A stretch of 64,000 nucleotides of DNA from Dipteris shenzhenensis (lineage: Eukaryota > Polypodiophyta > Polypodiopsida > Gleicheniales): assembly GCA_047967505.1 (NCBI GenBank), contig CM106538.1; one strand, 5' to 3'. The notes beneath the pieces were generated by a model. That model ran no database searches. It was not told the origin of the DNA and worked only from the letters and a program-made list of their open reading frames with translations. Both the position numbers and the translations under genes were made by a program. Below are positions 36,101 to 42,825 of the stretch, piece by piece (position 1 is the first letter of the stretch; every line of letters starts with the position of its first letter).

Positions 36101-38377
36101 ACACCCCAATTCCCTAGATAGATCTAGATGCCATATGTCATCCATATAGGGCCTTACTAATGCAACAGTTCACCCCTCTCTTGGGATGCATTTAATTCCT
36201 TGCCCCTAGGCACATTCTTTGCACTAGGCCCCTGGTCTCAGATCTATCTAGTCCGGTGCTATCAGCCCTCACCTAGGACCTTGACATTAATCCCTCCCGA
36301 TCATTTACATAAAGCGCAAACACATATATTACAAAGATAGATCCTATAAGGGAAATGTCGACTGATTCTTCCGAGGTCATGCTACCTCGGCTAGAGCGTA
36401 ACACTCCTCTCCCATGGCCAGACATGCGGGTATCACTAAAACATATGAAAGAATCAAGGAGAGCTTTACCTCGGAAGGCATGTGGAGAGATGTAGTTAAA
36501 TACGTGGCTGAATGCTTGCCTTGCCAACAGAATAAAGTGGACAGTAAATTACCCTAGGCCTCTTGCAACCATTACCCATTCCAGAGGGCAAATGGACGCA
36601 CATAGCAATGGATTTCATCATAGGATTGCCTTCTACAGAGAGGGGATGGGACAGCATCTTTGTTGTGATACTGATGGGCAGTCGAAAAGGGTGAACAAAT
36701 TGGTGGAGGAATATTTGAGGCATTTTTGTCATGATACTCAGAAGTATTGGGATAAATGTTTGTCAATTGCTGAATTTTGCTACAACAGTGACCTTGCATC
36801 CATACATTGCCTCAAACAGGCTCATGCCAATGGAGAGATGCTTGGTGGGATGCCTTCTTCAATTGGGGACATGGCTGTGAAAAATCAGCAAGCACGGAAT
36901 GACTTGGAGAGGATGGATGCCCTTCTGCACTTGGCAAAAAGGAATATGTAGGATGCCCAAGCCAAGCAGAAGAAATGTGCGGATGAACTAATACTAGTAA
37001 CCAACACAAAGCTTGCTCATAGGTATTACAGTCCTTACAGGATCATCCGCAAGGTTGGAGAGGTAACATATCAATTGGAGCTACCCAGTACCTCCAAGAT
37101 CCATGATGTTTTCCATGTGTCTTTGGTGAAACCACATGTTGGACAGCATGTCCATATTCTTCCAGAGTTGCCACCTATGGATGAAGAGGGCCACATCCTC
37201 TATGTCCCGGAGTGCATCGTGGGTTTTAGAGACCATGTACTCCGGAACAAGGCCTACGTAGAGTATCTTATCAAGTGGAGGGGACTCCCTGAGGATGAAA
37301 ATTCATGGCAGCCAGAAAGCATTGTCCAAGACCACCCCTATCTCCTACCGGATTGATTAGTAGTTGCTGTTTGCTGACTTTTTTTTTTTTTCAAGAAGTT
37401 TGCTGACTTTTGGACAGCCATGCTGTGAAATTTTGGGGGCAAAATTCTATGGGATGGGATGGCTGTAATGAAGGGGGAAAAGGGCCAAGTTAGAGGTCCT
37501 TTAGGTGGAAATTGTGGAAGGACTATGCGAGTCCCCATCCACCCCTACTATGTACTTTTTGATGTGACATCTAATCCTATCTACTCTCGCTCCCTCCCTT
37601 CCCGCCTACACTCTCTCACTCTCTCTCTCTTCCCTACTCCCTCTTATTCTCTCCCTCTCTCTTTCCTACCTCATTCTCTCTCTCCTACCCCTTCTCCTCC
37701 CTTCTTCCCCTATCTCTCTTTCCCTTCTGCTAGTCTATCCTCTTCCTTCAAATCTGCCCCTACCCCCTTTTCTACAATGCTCAAGTATGTGTGGATGTGT
37801 GGATTTGTATGTGTGAGCATATTTTTATACTATGGTCTACACCCATTGTTGGGCGTTGATGACGTCAATGGGGATGTCATAGTAGCTAGTCCCTGCTATG
37901 CGTGATGGAGTTTATGGTTTTCAGTCTTATGAATGACGATCGTGAGATTGAAACTGCACAATGTTGTTTTTTTAGAGGATGAGTTTGGGAATGTTCCTGG
38001 ACTCATCGAGGTATATAATTCCTTCCATGTTGGAGTGCATCTAGGTGTCGCTGGCGCCCCTCAGCTGAGGAAAATAGTAAGACCACTTCATCTACGTAAT
38101 GGAGAATCTGGAGCAAAGATCCAGCTAGAGAGAAACCAGCCCCTCATAGAGGCCAAACAAAGTTGGTGATAACTTACAACCTTGTTTGATCCCAATGGTG
38201 CTCATTATCTCTTCTGCCCACCCTGTGTCTAGTCGAACCCTACCCAAGACTCTCATAAAGTTCCATGACTGCCCAATTGATCTCCTGACCGTACCACAAC
38301 TCCTGTAGACATATAATGAGTCGGGCTCTCAGCATTGTGTCAAAAGCCTTGCGAAATCCACAAAGCAGCAATAGACC

Positions 38378-38412
<35 letters not shown>

Positions 38413-38787
38413 TAAACAATAGAGTTAAACCTTCTAACAAGAGACACACACTTCTTCCATTTGCACTGTGAGAGACTCCCACCCTAGCCGTCAACCGCAT
38501 AGAGCAACTCCGGTGTGACAAGTTCTTTATGAGAGAGAGAGAGAGAGAGAGAGGAGGGTTTGGTTTTTTTAAAGGTTATTATTAGTATGAATGAGAGTTG
38601 CAAATTTTGTTCTGTTGCATGTCAGGGAGGATTAAATGCTGGTTTTATGGGAACTGTCTGGGTGAATGTCCACAAGCTAGCAGAGATGCCAGGGGGAGGA
38701 GCAAGGCCACATCACTCAGTGATGAGTATTGCAGATTTACAAGAAGTTTTGATGCAATATGGACTCTCTGTTTCAAGTGTGGCCTAA
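24128..38787 (+). CDS. HAD-superfamily phosphatase, N-acylneuraminate-9-phosphatase-like, seven exons
   Basis: Exons: 24128-24340, 24481-24561, 24714-24779, 24896-24958, 25044-25110, 25187-25299 and 38626-38787, all with GT-AG introns. They join without a stop into 765 nt (254 aa), close to the 248 aa of human NANP. HAD motifs in order: the nucleophile motif FFDLDDT with D18 and D20, motif II IITNG with T136, motif III K169 in HEKPHKD, and motif [10 protein letters not shown] with D194 and D199, followed by IQGGLNAG. The family are Mg-dependent phosphomonoesterases using an aspartyl-phosphate intermediate. Animal NANP acts on sialic acid 9-phosphate; plants do not make sialic acid by that route, so the true substrate is unknown. 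No targeting peptide is obvious, so it is probably cytosolic. Exons 1-6 are compact. The last intron is 13.3 kb and filled with retroelements. Start chosen at the first ATG in frame with the HAD motif. The gene looks functional. Confidence 0.9.
25714..25794. repeat. 41-bp tandem duplication in intron 6
   Basis: Two adjacent copies share CAGCTTCTA(C/T)AGAGACCACT and CTGCCTACGGATT. They differ by a few bases. Confidence 0.85.
26705..26709. repeat. Target-site duplication of element A (left)
   Basis: ATGCT directly before the 5' LTR is repeated at 37777-37781 directly after the 3' LTR. Confidence 0.9.
26710..26996 (+). repeat. Element A 5' LTR
   Basis: Starts TGTAATGAAGCGG, ends CCCTTTTCTGCA, 287 bp. 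It has a TATA box (TATATAAG, 26770-26777) and a long CT-rich leader. It differs from the 3' LTR mainly by CT-tract indels. Confidence 0.9.
26770..26777 (+). promoter_or_regulatory. TATA box in element A 5' LTR
   Basis: ACTATATAAGTCC fits an LTR core promoter. The matching site in the 3' LTR (37523) reads ACTATGCGAGTCC and has lost the TATA. The 5' copy is therefore the only one that could still start transcripts, in sense with the HAD gene. Confidence 0.55.
26997..27012 (+). other. Element A primer-binding site (degenerate)
   Basis: TTGGTGTCAGAACTTC right after the LTR resembles the initiator tRNA-Met complement TGGTATCAGA with changes. Confidence 0.6.
27241..28160 (+). pseudogene. Element A gag remnant and protease
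   Basis: Most of gag is missing: only about 0.5 kb separates the PBS from the zinc knuckle [13 protein letters not shown] frame change follows, then [13 protein letters not shown], an acidic linker ([11 protein letters not shown]), and a protease-like stretch [19 protein letters not shown]. The usual form of the active site is VDSGSTHCLI; here the part after VDS is lost. The same gag-protease arrangement occurs in the relic at 41985-42825. Gag would coat element RNA and the protease would mature it; neither can work here. Confidence 0.75.
28161..29892 (+). pseudogene. Element A reverse transcriptase and RNase H, start of integrase
   Basis: Plus-strand frames give [12 protein letters not shown] and [12 protein letters not shown], then [20 protein letters not shown]. 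Further on come [15 protein letters not shown] (followed by TAG at 28841 where Gln is expected) and the catalytic [11 protein letters not shown] near 28895. RNase H shows [15 protein letters not shown] and [13 protein letters not shown] at 29563-29565 also replaces a likely Gln. [13 protein letters not shown] and LVLQEMH lead into the integrase zinc finger, which is cut by element B at 29893. Several frameshifts confirm that it is dead. Confidence 0.85.
29888..29892. repeat. Target-site duplication of element B (left)
   Basis: CTCCT precedes the left LTR of B and is repeated at 36404-36408 after the right LTR. Confidence 0.95.
29893..30349 (-). repeat. Element B 3' LTR
   Basis: 457 bp. It appears base for base the same as 35947-36403 on visual comparison. 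Plus-strand ends are TATCACGAC and GCGTAACA. Confidence 0.95.
30350..30363 (-). other. Element B polypurine tract
   Basis: On the minus strand GAAGAGGGAAGGAA lies directly before the 3' LTR start TGTTACG. It overlaps the end of the gag-pol stop codon region. Confidence 0.85.
30362..35065 (-). CDS. Element B Gag-Pol polyprotein, intact 1567 aa
   Basis: One open frame with all gypsy domains in order. Gag capsid region about residues 100-270 ([15 protein letters not shown]); zinc knuckle [13 protein letters not shown] about 352-364. Protease [14 protein letters not shown] about 453-466, with DSA in place of the usual D-S/T-G. Reverse transcriptase about 685-870, with [21 protein letters not shown] and the catalytic FIDD. 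RNase H about 945-1060 ([23 protein letters not shown]). Integrase zinc finger about 1149-1190 (H, H, CFSC), then the DDE core with [15 protein letters not shown] and [13 protein letters not shown]-terminal chromodomain about 1510-1560 ([21 protein letters not shown]) marks a chromovirus and would steer integration to particular chromatin. The ATG start lies 0.87 kb after the PBS. Confidence 0.95.
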   Translation of the reverse strand: MEAEEGASRRDPGESGVRPTQQGSRPVAHTLSGRIALLEDALQQLLAQQLQANAGQSELRRTLQSMSARPSREEKGKAPMEPESSVHTVEPRKAKVPIIANYRPEKYSGRMNDRSSDVIETWLHKWDEAFAICEIRNDIKKIREATHMFSEAADRWWIKQQKDGIASTTWEGFKREFRKHFLPPDEASRAWDQYRNLRQRNLSVAEYTDKFRESVMKVDEPLPQSIQVKDFIFGLNDRIKMEVRAKYANTLDDAIAIALNYEDAKGSKPSGFAQVGTQYGYPKKSGFKKKWTSKGSGSQPSGQAKQARPAETPKPSTTIGVKRKVTPMAARAWSKSPLNPEQREKARREGLCFGCLQPHQWRDCPRNKDRRMAEMVISECDVEMQGSPRAEEMQIQLAGSSQRLVPCLFCVSVTKLVTSAPDNILSKPAATGYTAFNDTELIKMKGQVANHDVIVLFDSASTHNVINSKLVKRLKLKTSPSDYAYTVRMADGSSTEVWDQRVTQLELQIQDYTEKLDFEITKLAHADIALGMAWHSRKNPAIDWKKHVYQFKMNDVLYVLRGGRDIPQGPLVSVMEIRKAQVESLYLCTASVESVDESSASTDVMQSDEMAKLANLITEEFSECFRDELPYGLPPERKVQHKIELIPGAEPVNRPPYRMSFTEEAEVRRQLEEYLKLGQIQPSFSPFASPVILKRKKDDTFRLCIDYRALNNITVKHRYPMARIDDLLDALHGAVIFSKIDLKCGYHQIRIRAEDVHKTAFRSRFGHYEFLVMPFGLTNAPATFVMLMNDLLRPYIGKFVVHFIDDILIFSKSITEHREHLRIVFSTLRKASLYVNKKKTILCMVRLEYLGFIITPQGVEMDPKKVAAILTWPIPQSLTALRSFLGFVQFYRRHIKGYSGIVSPLTDLTSGKVPFIWGQNQQESFNTIKQAVVSGPVLKIVDPQKPLFLETDASGIAVGAVLLQEGRPVAFESKKLSPSQRNWPTHELELYAVIHALKTWRHYLYGSEFYVDVDHDTLKHFCKQPDLRGRQARWAELMQEFNLTIRYRRGKDNKVADALSRIMHNLSFTVLESALMTEIKETQKVDEFVQSLWPKAHVLKPGENEKDDLASRKGQTYARYTIRDGMLVRNGKVVVPGQNDLRQRVIRQCHDSPCAGHPGVEKTYDLVKRDFFWPKMKKHIHEYVTRCFSCQVSKAERVKPPGLLQPLEIPLSKWESISMDFIVGLPATQGGYNSILVVVDRLTKMAHFIPTRESVSAPQVADLFIRHIFRLHGLPRSIVSDRDVRFTGHFWTAVFETLRTELGMSSGDHPETDGQTERVNQTLEDMLRAYVSLRQHTWDKWLPLLEFAYNDRKHSSTGFSPFELNYGYRPANPTIVGVPQKVPSAANFVVQMREMLALARANIRQAMDRAKVYADENRSIRVFEEGEKVFLRIPSHSKSLTSGECAKLSPRYCGPWLILKRIGSVAYKLELPQGCKVHPVFHVSRLKKFLHTGDSLIEGVVLFQEIEDIARRKPTRILDRGTMQIRNRKIPTVLVAWHGQPLSEATWESVYQLRRVFPDFIIEDADV
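35066..35930 (-). other. Element B 5' leader
   Basis: The untranslated region between PBS and gag-pol. It includes a run of 19 T (plus strand) near 35100-35117 and the repeated motif TTCCCTATACTAGGGAA (35189-35205, and similar at 35265-35282), a perfect inverted repeat that could fold in the RNA. Confidence 0.7.
35931..35944 (-). other. Element B primer-binding site
   Basis: TGGTATCAGAGCTG on the minus strand, two bases after the LTR end. It is a perfect match to the initiator tRNA-Met complement over TGGTATCAGAGC. Confidence 0.95.
35947..36403 (-). repeat. Element B 5' LTR
   Basis: 457 bp, matching 29893-30349 without a visible difference. Followed on the plus strand by the target duplication CTCCT (36404-36408). 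Confidence 0.95.
36404..37356 (+). pseudogene. Element A integrase remainder and chromodomain
   Basis: This continues the frame cut at 29892: [18 protein letters not shown] and [18 protein letters not shown] complete the zinc finger. After a frame change [20 protein letters not shown] carries the first core aspartate. Then SIFVV jumps to [15 protein letters not shown], so about 90 residues with the second aspartate are missing and the catalytic Glu of the TERVN motif has become Lys. The C-terminus keeps [12 protein letters not shown] and a clear chromodomain ([28 protein letters not shown]), ending in TGA. Confidence 0.85.
37464..37776 (+). repeat. Element A 3' LTR
   Basis: Begins TGTAATGAAGG after a GGGATGGGATGGC purine tract and ends CCCTTTTCTACA (313 bp). 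It is followed by the target duplication ATGCT at 37777-37781. Confidence 0.9.
38040..38372 (-). pseudogene. LINE reverse transcriptase relic in intron 6
   Basis: The minus-strand reading contains [11 protein letters not shown], then [21 protein letters not shown] and [17 protein letters not shown]. This is the palm region of a non-LTR reverse transcriptase (usual form DFRKAFD ... GVKQGCPLSPTLF). Both ends are lost and no poly(A) tail is visible. The GA microsatellites that follow may have grown at its edge. Confidence 0.8.
38381..38553. repeat. Two (GA)n microsatellites near the exon 7 acceptor
   Basis: GA runs at about 38381-38409 and 38532-38553, the second only about 75 bases before the exon 7 splice acceptor. 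Confidence 0.85.
38626..38787 (+). CDS. Exon 7 (last exon) of the HAD phosphatase
   Basis: The acceptor TGCATGTCAG precedes GGAGGATTAAATGC, read [14 protein letters not shown]. This is the known continuation of motif IV in the NANP-like family (after GDNLKTDIQ). It continues through a tail with [16 protein letters not shown] to a TAA stop. The frame fits the exon 6 end (CAG) exactly. It encodes the last 53 residues, including the glycine pair and Asn after motif IV that the fold needs. Without it the protein would end prematurely, so splicing across 13.3 kb of nested retroelements is required. Confidence 0.9.
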   Translation, partial: GGLNAGFMGTVWVNVHKLAEMPGGGARPHHSVMSIADLQEVLMQYGLSVSSVA

Positions 38788-41700
38788 GTTGAGATCTATT
38801 TCTTACAAGGGTCACGCATTCCGGGAACCTGTTCTGCTTTGGAGCCTTGATTCTGTCATGAGAGATGTGTTCCAACAGTTGTGCACAGTCACCACACTTT
38901 GTGTGGTATCCATTTGACGATGAACATTTTTTATAAGGGATGCTACCACATTAACTTTGTAATTCATACTTCCAAGTACTGTCTTTTGATCTTAGCAACA
39001 CGTCCACAGGAAGTCATTAATGATTATACAGTGCTTTCAACCAAATTAAGTCTGCTCATTTTTTGCACTTTGACCAAAACTTGGTACACAGGCCTTTTTT
39101 TAATTGAATTTGCATGTGGCTGTGACTATCGGTGGATGTGTGAGAGCATAATTATGTACAATGGCCTACACACCAAGTCAGGCACTGATGAAGTCGGTGG
39201 GGTTGTCAATTTTAAAGCCAGTGCTGATGTTGGTCTTACATTGTGAGTTTGGGATTGCTCTCTTAATTCTTTTTATTTGTTCTCCATTTTATTATTAGGC
39301 TCTTCAAAAAAGTGTCCTAGTGAGTTATCTCCGCATTTGGAAATTCAGAGAGATTCCGTTACGTAGCTTCAAGTGATGCACACAAATTTGTGGAAGAATC
39401 ACTCTGGTTCTGATACCAGATCAGAGAATCTGCATTAGCTCTGAAACCATTTTAGACATTGATGTGAATGGGCCTTGCTTGTAAGATCATGCTCAAACCA
39501 CAATATGCAGTGGAAAATAAATCAATCCGAGATCATACCTGAGATCTAGATCCTATCAATATGTGCATACATGTCAGCTACAAAAGAGCACTCACAACCT
39601 ACATGTGTGGACGGTGGGATGCTGCTCCTCTAGTACTAGATGTGAGGCCATAAGTGCCCATATTAGTGGACATGCAAATGTTCACCTTGTGAAGTTTTCG
39701 TCCTTGTCATGGCTTGCTGATATTGCAATAAGTTCTATGCATCTGAAGTGGTCTGTTTCCCTATCAGCTAGATTGTCTGATGTTGCTCAATCTTCTGCTC
39801 ACTCTTGCTGTGTGCCTCTTAAATGACGTCTTTATTGATAAGGCAGATGCCCCAAAAAACTTAGGGTGCACCCTCTCTACCCACTATGTGGCTGCTCATT
39901 AGATGAGCTCTTTACAAGATCTGAGCGCTGCTGCTGGTGCCTTTGCTGCACCTTGCTGATGCCTCCACTTTCTCAGTGCTTGGATGCGCTTTTGGAAGCT
40001 GGAATGCTGGCTGGCTGATTGCTGGGCTGCTGCCTCTTTCTTCCTTTCTGCTGCCTCGATGTGCACTCTTGAAGGGCTGGAGTGCAGTCTGCAATGCACG
40101 CCTGCAAGTGCTTGTGTGCCCCCTCAATGGGGGCCTTATGGCCAGAATGCCCCAGAAATATACCTATCAGGCAAGTGAACCGGTGTTAGGCCAAAAATAC
40201 TGCGGACTAGTCTGTAGACTGGCCTTTGCTTGATTTTAAAAGTGTTGTTCAAGGTAATTTCGCCAGCTTTAAAGAAGATGCTTTAAAGATAGACTAAGGA
40301 ATTTAGAACCTCTTCTTCCAAAAGTAATCTTTGATATCAATGATGTGGCACTCTGACTAAACCTACACTGAAAGATGCTCTCAAAACTCAAACTATATAT
40401 ATATATATACATATATACCTTTGTAAGACTAGAATATAGTCAATCATACAAACTAGTTGATGGAACAGGAGGATAGACAAAAAATGCAACTTTGTTACTC
40501 AAGAAATGGAAATGCATGGAGAAATGCAACTCTATTACTCAAGAAATAAAAATGGAGGGAGAACACCCTTAATACAAGCTAGAAGTCCACTTCGAGAAAC
40601 AAGAAACAAGATAGTTGAATGGAGCAGCGGTATACACCAAAATTACTCATCTACTATAGTAGGATCTCAAGTTAATTTCTAGAAACTTCTCCTAAGGTGA
40701 AGGGTCAATGATAGAGGTGGGTAAGAACCTCCCCCATAGGCCCTTACCCACCTCCATAGGCTGTCACCATCTCTCTCACCAAATCCTACAATCTAGTAGT
40801 CAAGGTATGGTGTATATCTAAACATCCACCCCACATATATAAGATTCCCTAGTAAGTATAAAAGTGGAAGATAAGATCCATTTCATCTAAAGAAAGTAGG
40901 TAGATCCGATGGTAGGATTATACAATAGGTAGCCCATGTTCTCCATGCAACTCCTACATGCATGTTCTACATGCGAGTTCTACATGCAAGTCCTACATGT
41001 GATGATGTGAGTGATTGCAACGAATATTTTCGAAAGTTTCTGCTGTGAAACAGTGAAACCTCTTTCGAATCAATTCCTGTTGGAGGCTTGGCAATTAAGG
41101 TGAGCGAAAAGTACAATCAAGGATGATTTTCGTCATTGATTGTACGGAGTTACGTAAAAGTAGCAAACTGATTCTGTGTTTTACAGCTGAACACTAACAA
41201 GCAAGAAACTCTTACGAAATCACCACTTATTGGAGGTGGGACGAATCAGGTACGAAGAAGAGAAGAGTTACAGTCAAACACATACACATATCAAACACAT
41301 ACACATATCCAAGTTTCAAGGTTTTCTGTCATTTTGGATTTTCATATCGTCTCTCTACTTCAACTTTCACTTTACCGGTTAGTCTTATAACCCACTACCT
41401 CTTTCCTTAACTTTATTGACAATTTTATGGCCAATACATTAATGAGTTGTAGCATACTCTGATGCAACTTCAATGTGTAAGGTGCTTCTTCGCATTTTAT
41501 CCAATCTCAAAATAGAGCCATAAGAGGATTTCAGAGAAAGATTTGAAGGTGGAAAGTCCAAGCAATAAAGATTTGAGATCAAAGATTCAGATTAGAACAT
41601 AAGATAATGGTAAGAACAAGGTTTGGAAGGGTTTGATGCCATTTTGGCAATTTTGAGAATTTTTGAATGTTTGGGGGGAGTGGTACCCACAAGAAAGCTT

Positions 41701-41984
41701 TTGGTAATGGGGGCCACCTTCTTTTTTAGGTGAAACATTTACCAATTGACTACCTTTAGAATTGGGAATAATATTATACATCGCATATCCCATATTCACA
41801 ATGTGCAAGGCCATAAAACAAAGTTGATAAGGAAGCTCAATGCATTAGACAATTTGTGAACAAAGCTCTATGATGCCACAATTCACTCATTCTTGGAAAA
41901 AAAACAAGATTTTGTATTTGTAGTAGTAGAGAGAACATAAAGAATTTTACACCCCAAAAATGGGACATTAAGAAGCATACTAGA
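38788..41984. other. 3' flank of the HAD gene and unassigned repeats
   Basis: The 3' UTR should start at 38788; I see no clear poly(A) signal that I would commit to. Segments at about 39115-39200 and 39640-39800 resemble parts of intron 6 (see the separate entries). At 39411-39423 the minus strand reads TGGTATCAGAACC, a primer-binding-site look-alike with no recognisable LTR beside it. A (TA)n tract lies at 40393-40418. No other gene is recognised. Confidence 0.4.
39640..39800 (+). repeat. Dispersed repeat shared with intron 6 (26395-26530)
   Basis: Both copies contain AGTGGACATGC or AGCGGACATGC, then CACCTTGTGAAGTTTTCGTCC, and a shared CCTATCAGCTAGATT. They are diverged, at roughly 75 percent by eye. 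The plus-strand frame reads KFSSLSWLADIAISS here and [15 protein letters not shown] in the intron, which I cannot assign to a family. Confidence 0.6.
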
Positions 41985-42825
41985 TCCATCATGGGACAAC
42001 AAGAAGGGGGCTAATTTATGCTTCAAATGCAATGAGAAGTGCATTCTCAAGCACAAAAAATTATGCGAGATGAGAAATGTGGGGATAGCCAAGCTAAGCA
42101 AGATTGTGGAGTTGTCAAATGCTGAGCAAGAGCTTGTGGATGGCCATAAGATATTTGATGTGACTCATGATGAGGCAGAGGACTCAAATAATGCTAACAG
42201 TGCATATCAAACTTCAAGATGAGAAATACAAGGATAACCAAGCTGATCATGATTCTGGAGTTGCAAGAGCTCGTGGATGTAACTAAGATTTTTGGTGTGA
42301 CTCATGAGGAGTGAAATAATGCAAATGATGGATATTAAACCCATGAAACTAGAGCAAAAGGTGGTCCCTCTTTTCTCTTTGACCACATGATTTGGAGTGT
42401 ATGCTCCTGACTTGTGGGATTCATGATGACAACAAGATCAAATTTTGGACAAATTGTCATACTCTGTGCTAGTTTTCTATAGTTACATTTGTCTAGCATG
42501 ACATTTCTATGCCATCCCATGCATGGAATAATGCAAATGGTAATACTTTGATGGATGAGGAAGAGTAGTATTGGGATGCATAGTCAAAAGTCTATCAATC
42601 TCTTTCGATGCATTGATGGGCATTAAAAGTGCAGGATACACTTAGATTGGAAGGCGACAATGGTGGTAAGATTGTTCATATGTTGGTGGACCAGAGTACC
42701 CACTGTCTTATCAACACTAAGACGGTGCAAAAAATTGGGCTTGATGTTGATCATGGGTTGAGAATTGAGTTTACCATTAGACAACACATGGTTGCAGGAT
42801 GCATGGATCTAACTCTCACATGATT
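41985..42825 (+). pseudogene. Gypsy gag zinc knuckle and protease relic, related to element A
   Basis: The plus-strand reading contains GANLCFKCNEKCILKHK, LCEMRNVGIAKLSKIVEL and FDVTHDEAEDSN. These parallel [25 protein letters not shown] and [10 protein letters not shown] of element A. At 42629-42823, LEGDNGGKIVHMLVD then STHCLINTKTVQKIGL is the protease, with a residue lost or changed in the D-S-G (VDQSTH). The region between is shrunken and frameshifted. No LTRs were found nearby. Confidence 0.75.

Larger units (their letters stand above)
29893..36403 (-). mobile_element. Element B: complete, recent Ty3/gypsy chromovirus nested in element A
   Basis: 6,511 bp on the minus strand with all parts in place: 457-bp LTRs that look identical by eye, a perfect 5-bp target duplication (CTCCT), an exact initiator tRNA-Met PBS, a polypurine tract and one uninterrupted 1567-codon gag-pol frame. 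The LTRs run TGTTACG to GTGATA on the coding strand, so the termini are TG...TA rather than TG...CA. It interrupts the integrase of A between LVLQEMH and MARHAGITK. Identical LTRs and an open frame mean insertion was very recent, and the element may still be able to transpose. Confidence 0.95.
26710..37776 (+). mobile_element. Element A: old Ty3/gypsy chromovirus in HAD intron 6
   Basis: The LTRs 26710-26996 and 37464-37776 share TGTAATGAAG at the start and TCT(G/A)CA at the end. The 5-bp duplication ATGCT on both sides confirms a single insertion. Sense to the host gene. Internal code includes a Gag zinc knuckle, protease, reverse transcriptase, RNase H, integrase and a C-terminal chromodomain, all in order on the plus strand but with frameshifts, stops and deletions. 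Element B is inserted in the integrase zinc finger. Excluding B and one target copy, A is about 4.55 kb, short for an autonomous gypsy because most of gag and part of the integrase are lost. Confidence 0.9.
25300..38625 (+). other. Intron 6 of the HAD phosphatase gene, 13,326 bp
   Basis: The donor CAG/GTTAGA at 25300 and the acceptor GTCAG/GG at 38625 join exons 6 and 7 in phase 0. The other five introns are only 76-152 bp. Contents in order: GA and GT microsatellites, a 41-bp tandem duplication, unassigned DNA, gypsy element A with nested element B, a LINE reverse transcriptase relic on the minus strand, and two GA microsatellites just before the acceptor. About 11.1 kb of it is due to the A/B nest. 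Confidence 0.85.

Noticed and set aside
35758-36117. Plus-strand frame of 119 codons over the right end of element B
   Set aside because: It crosses the PBS and LTR boundary antisense to the intact element and has no domain.
39411-39423. Primer-binding-site match on the minus strand as evidence for another LTR element
   Set aside because: No matching LTR pair, PPT or coding was found next to it. A 13-base match alone is weak.
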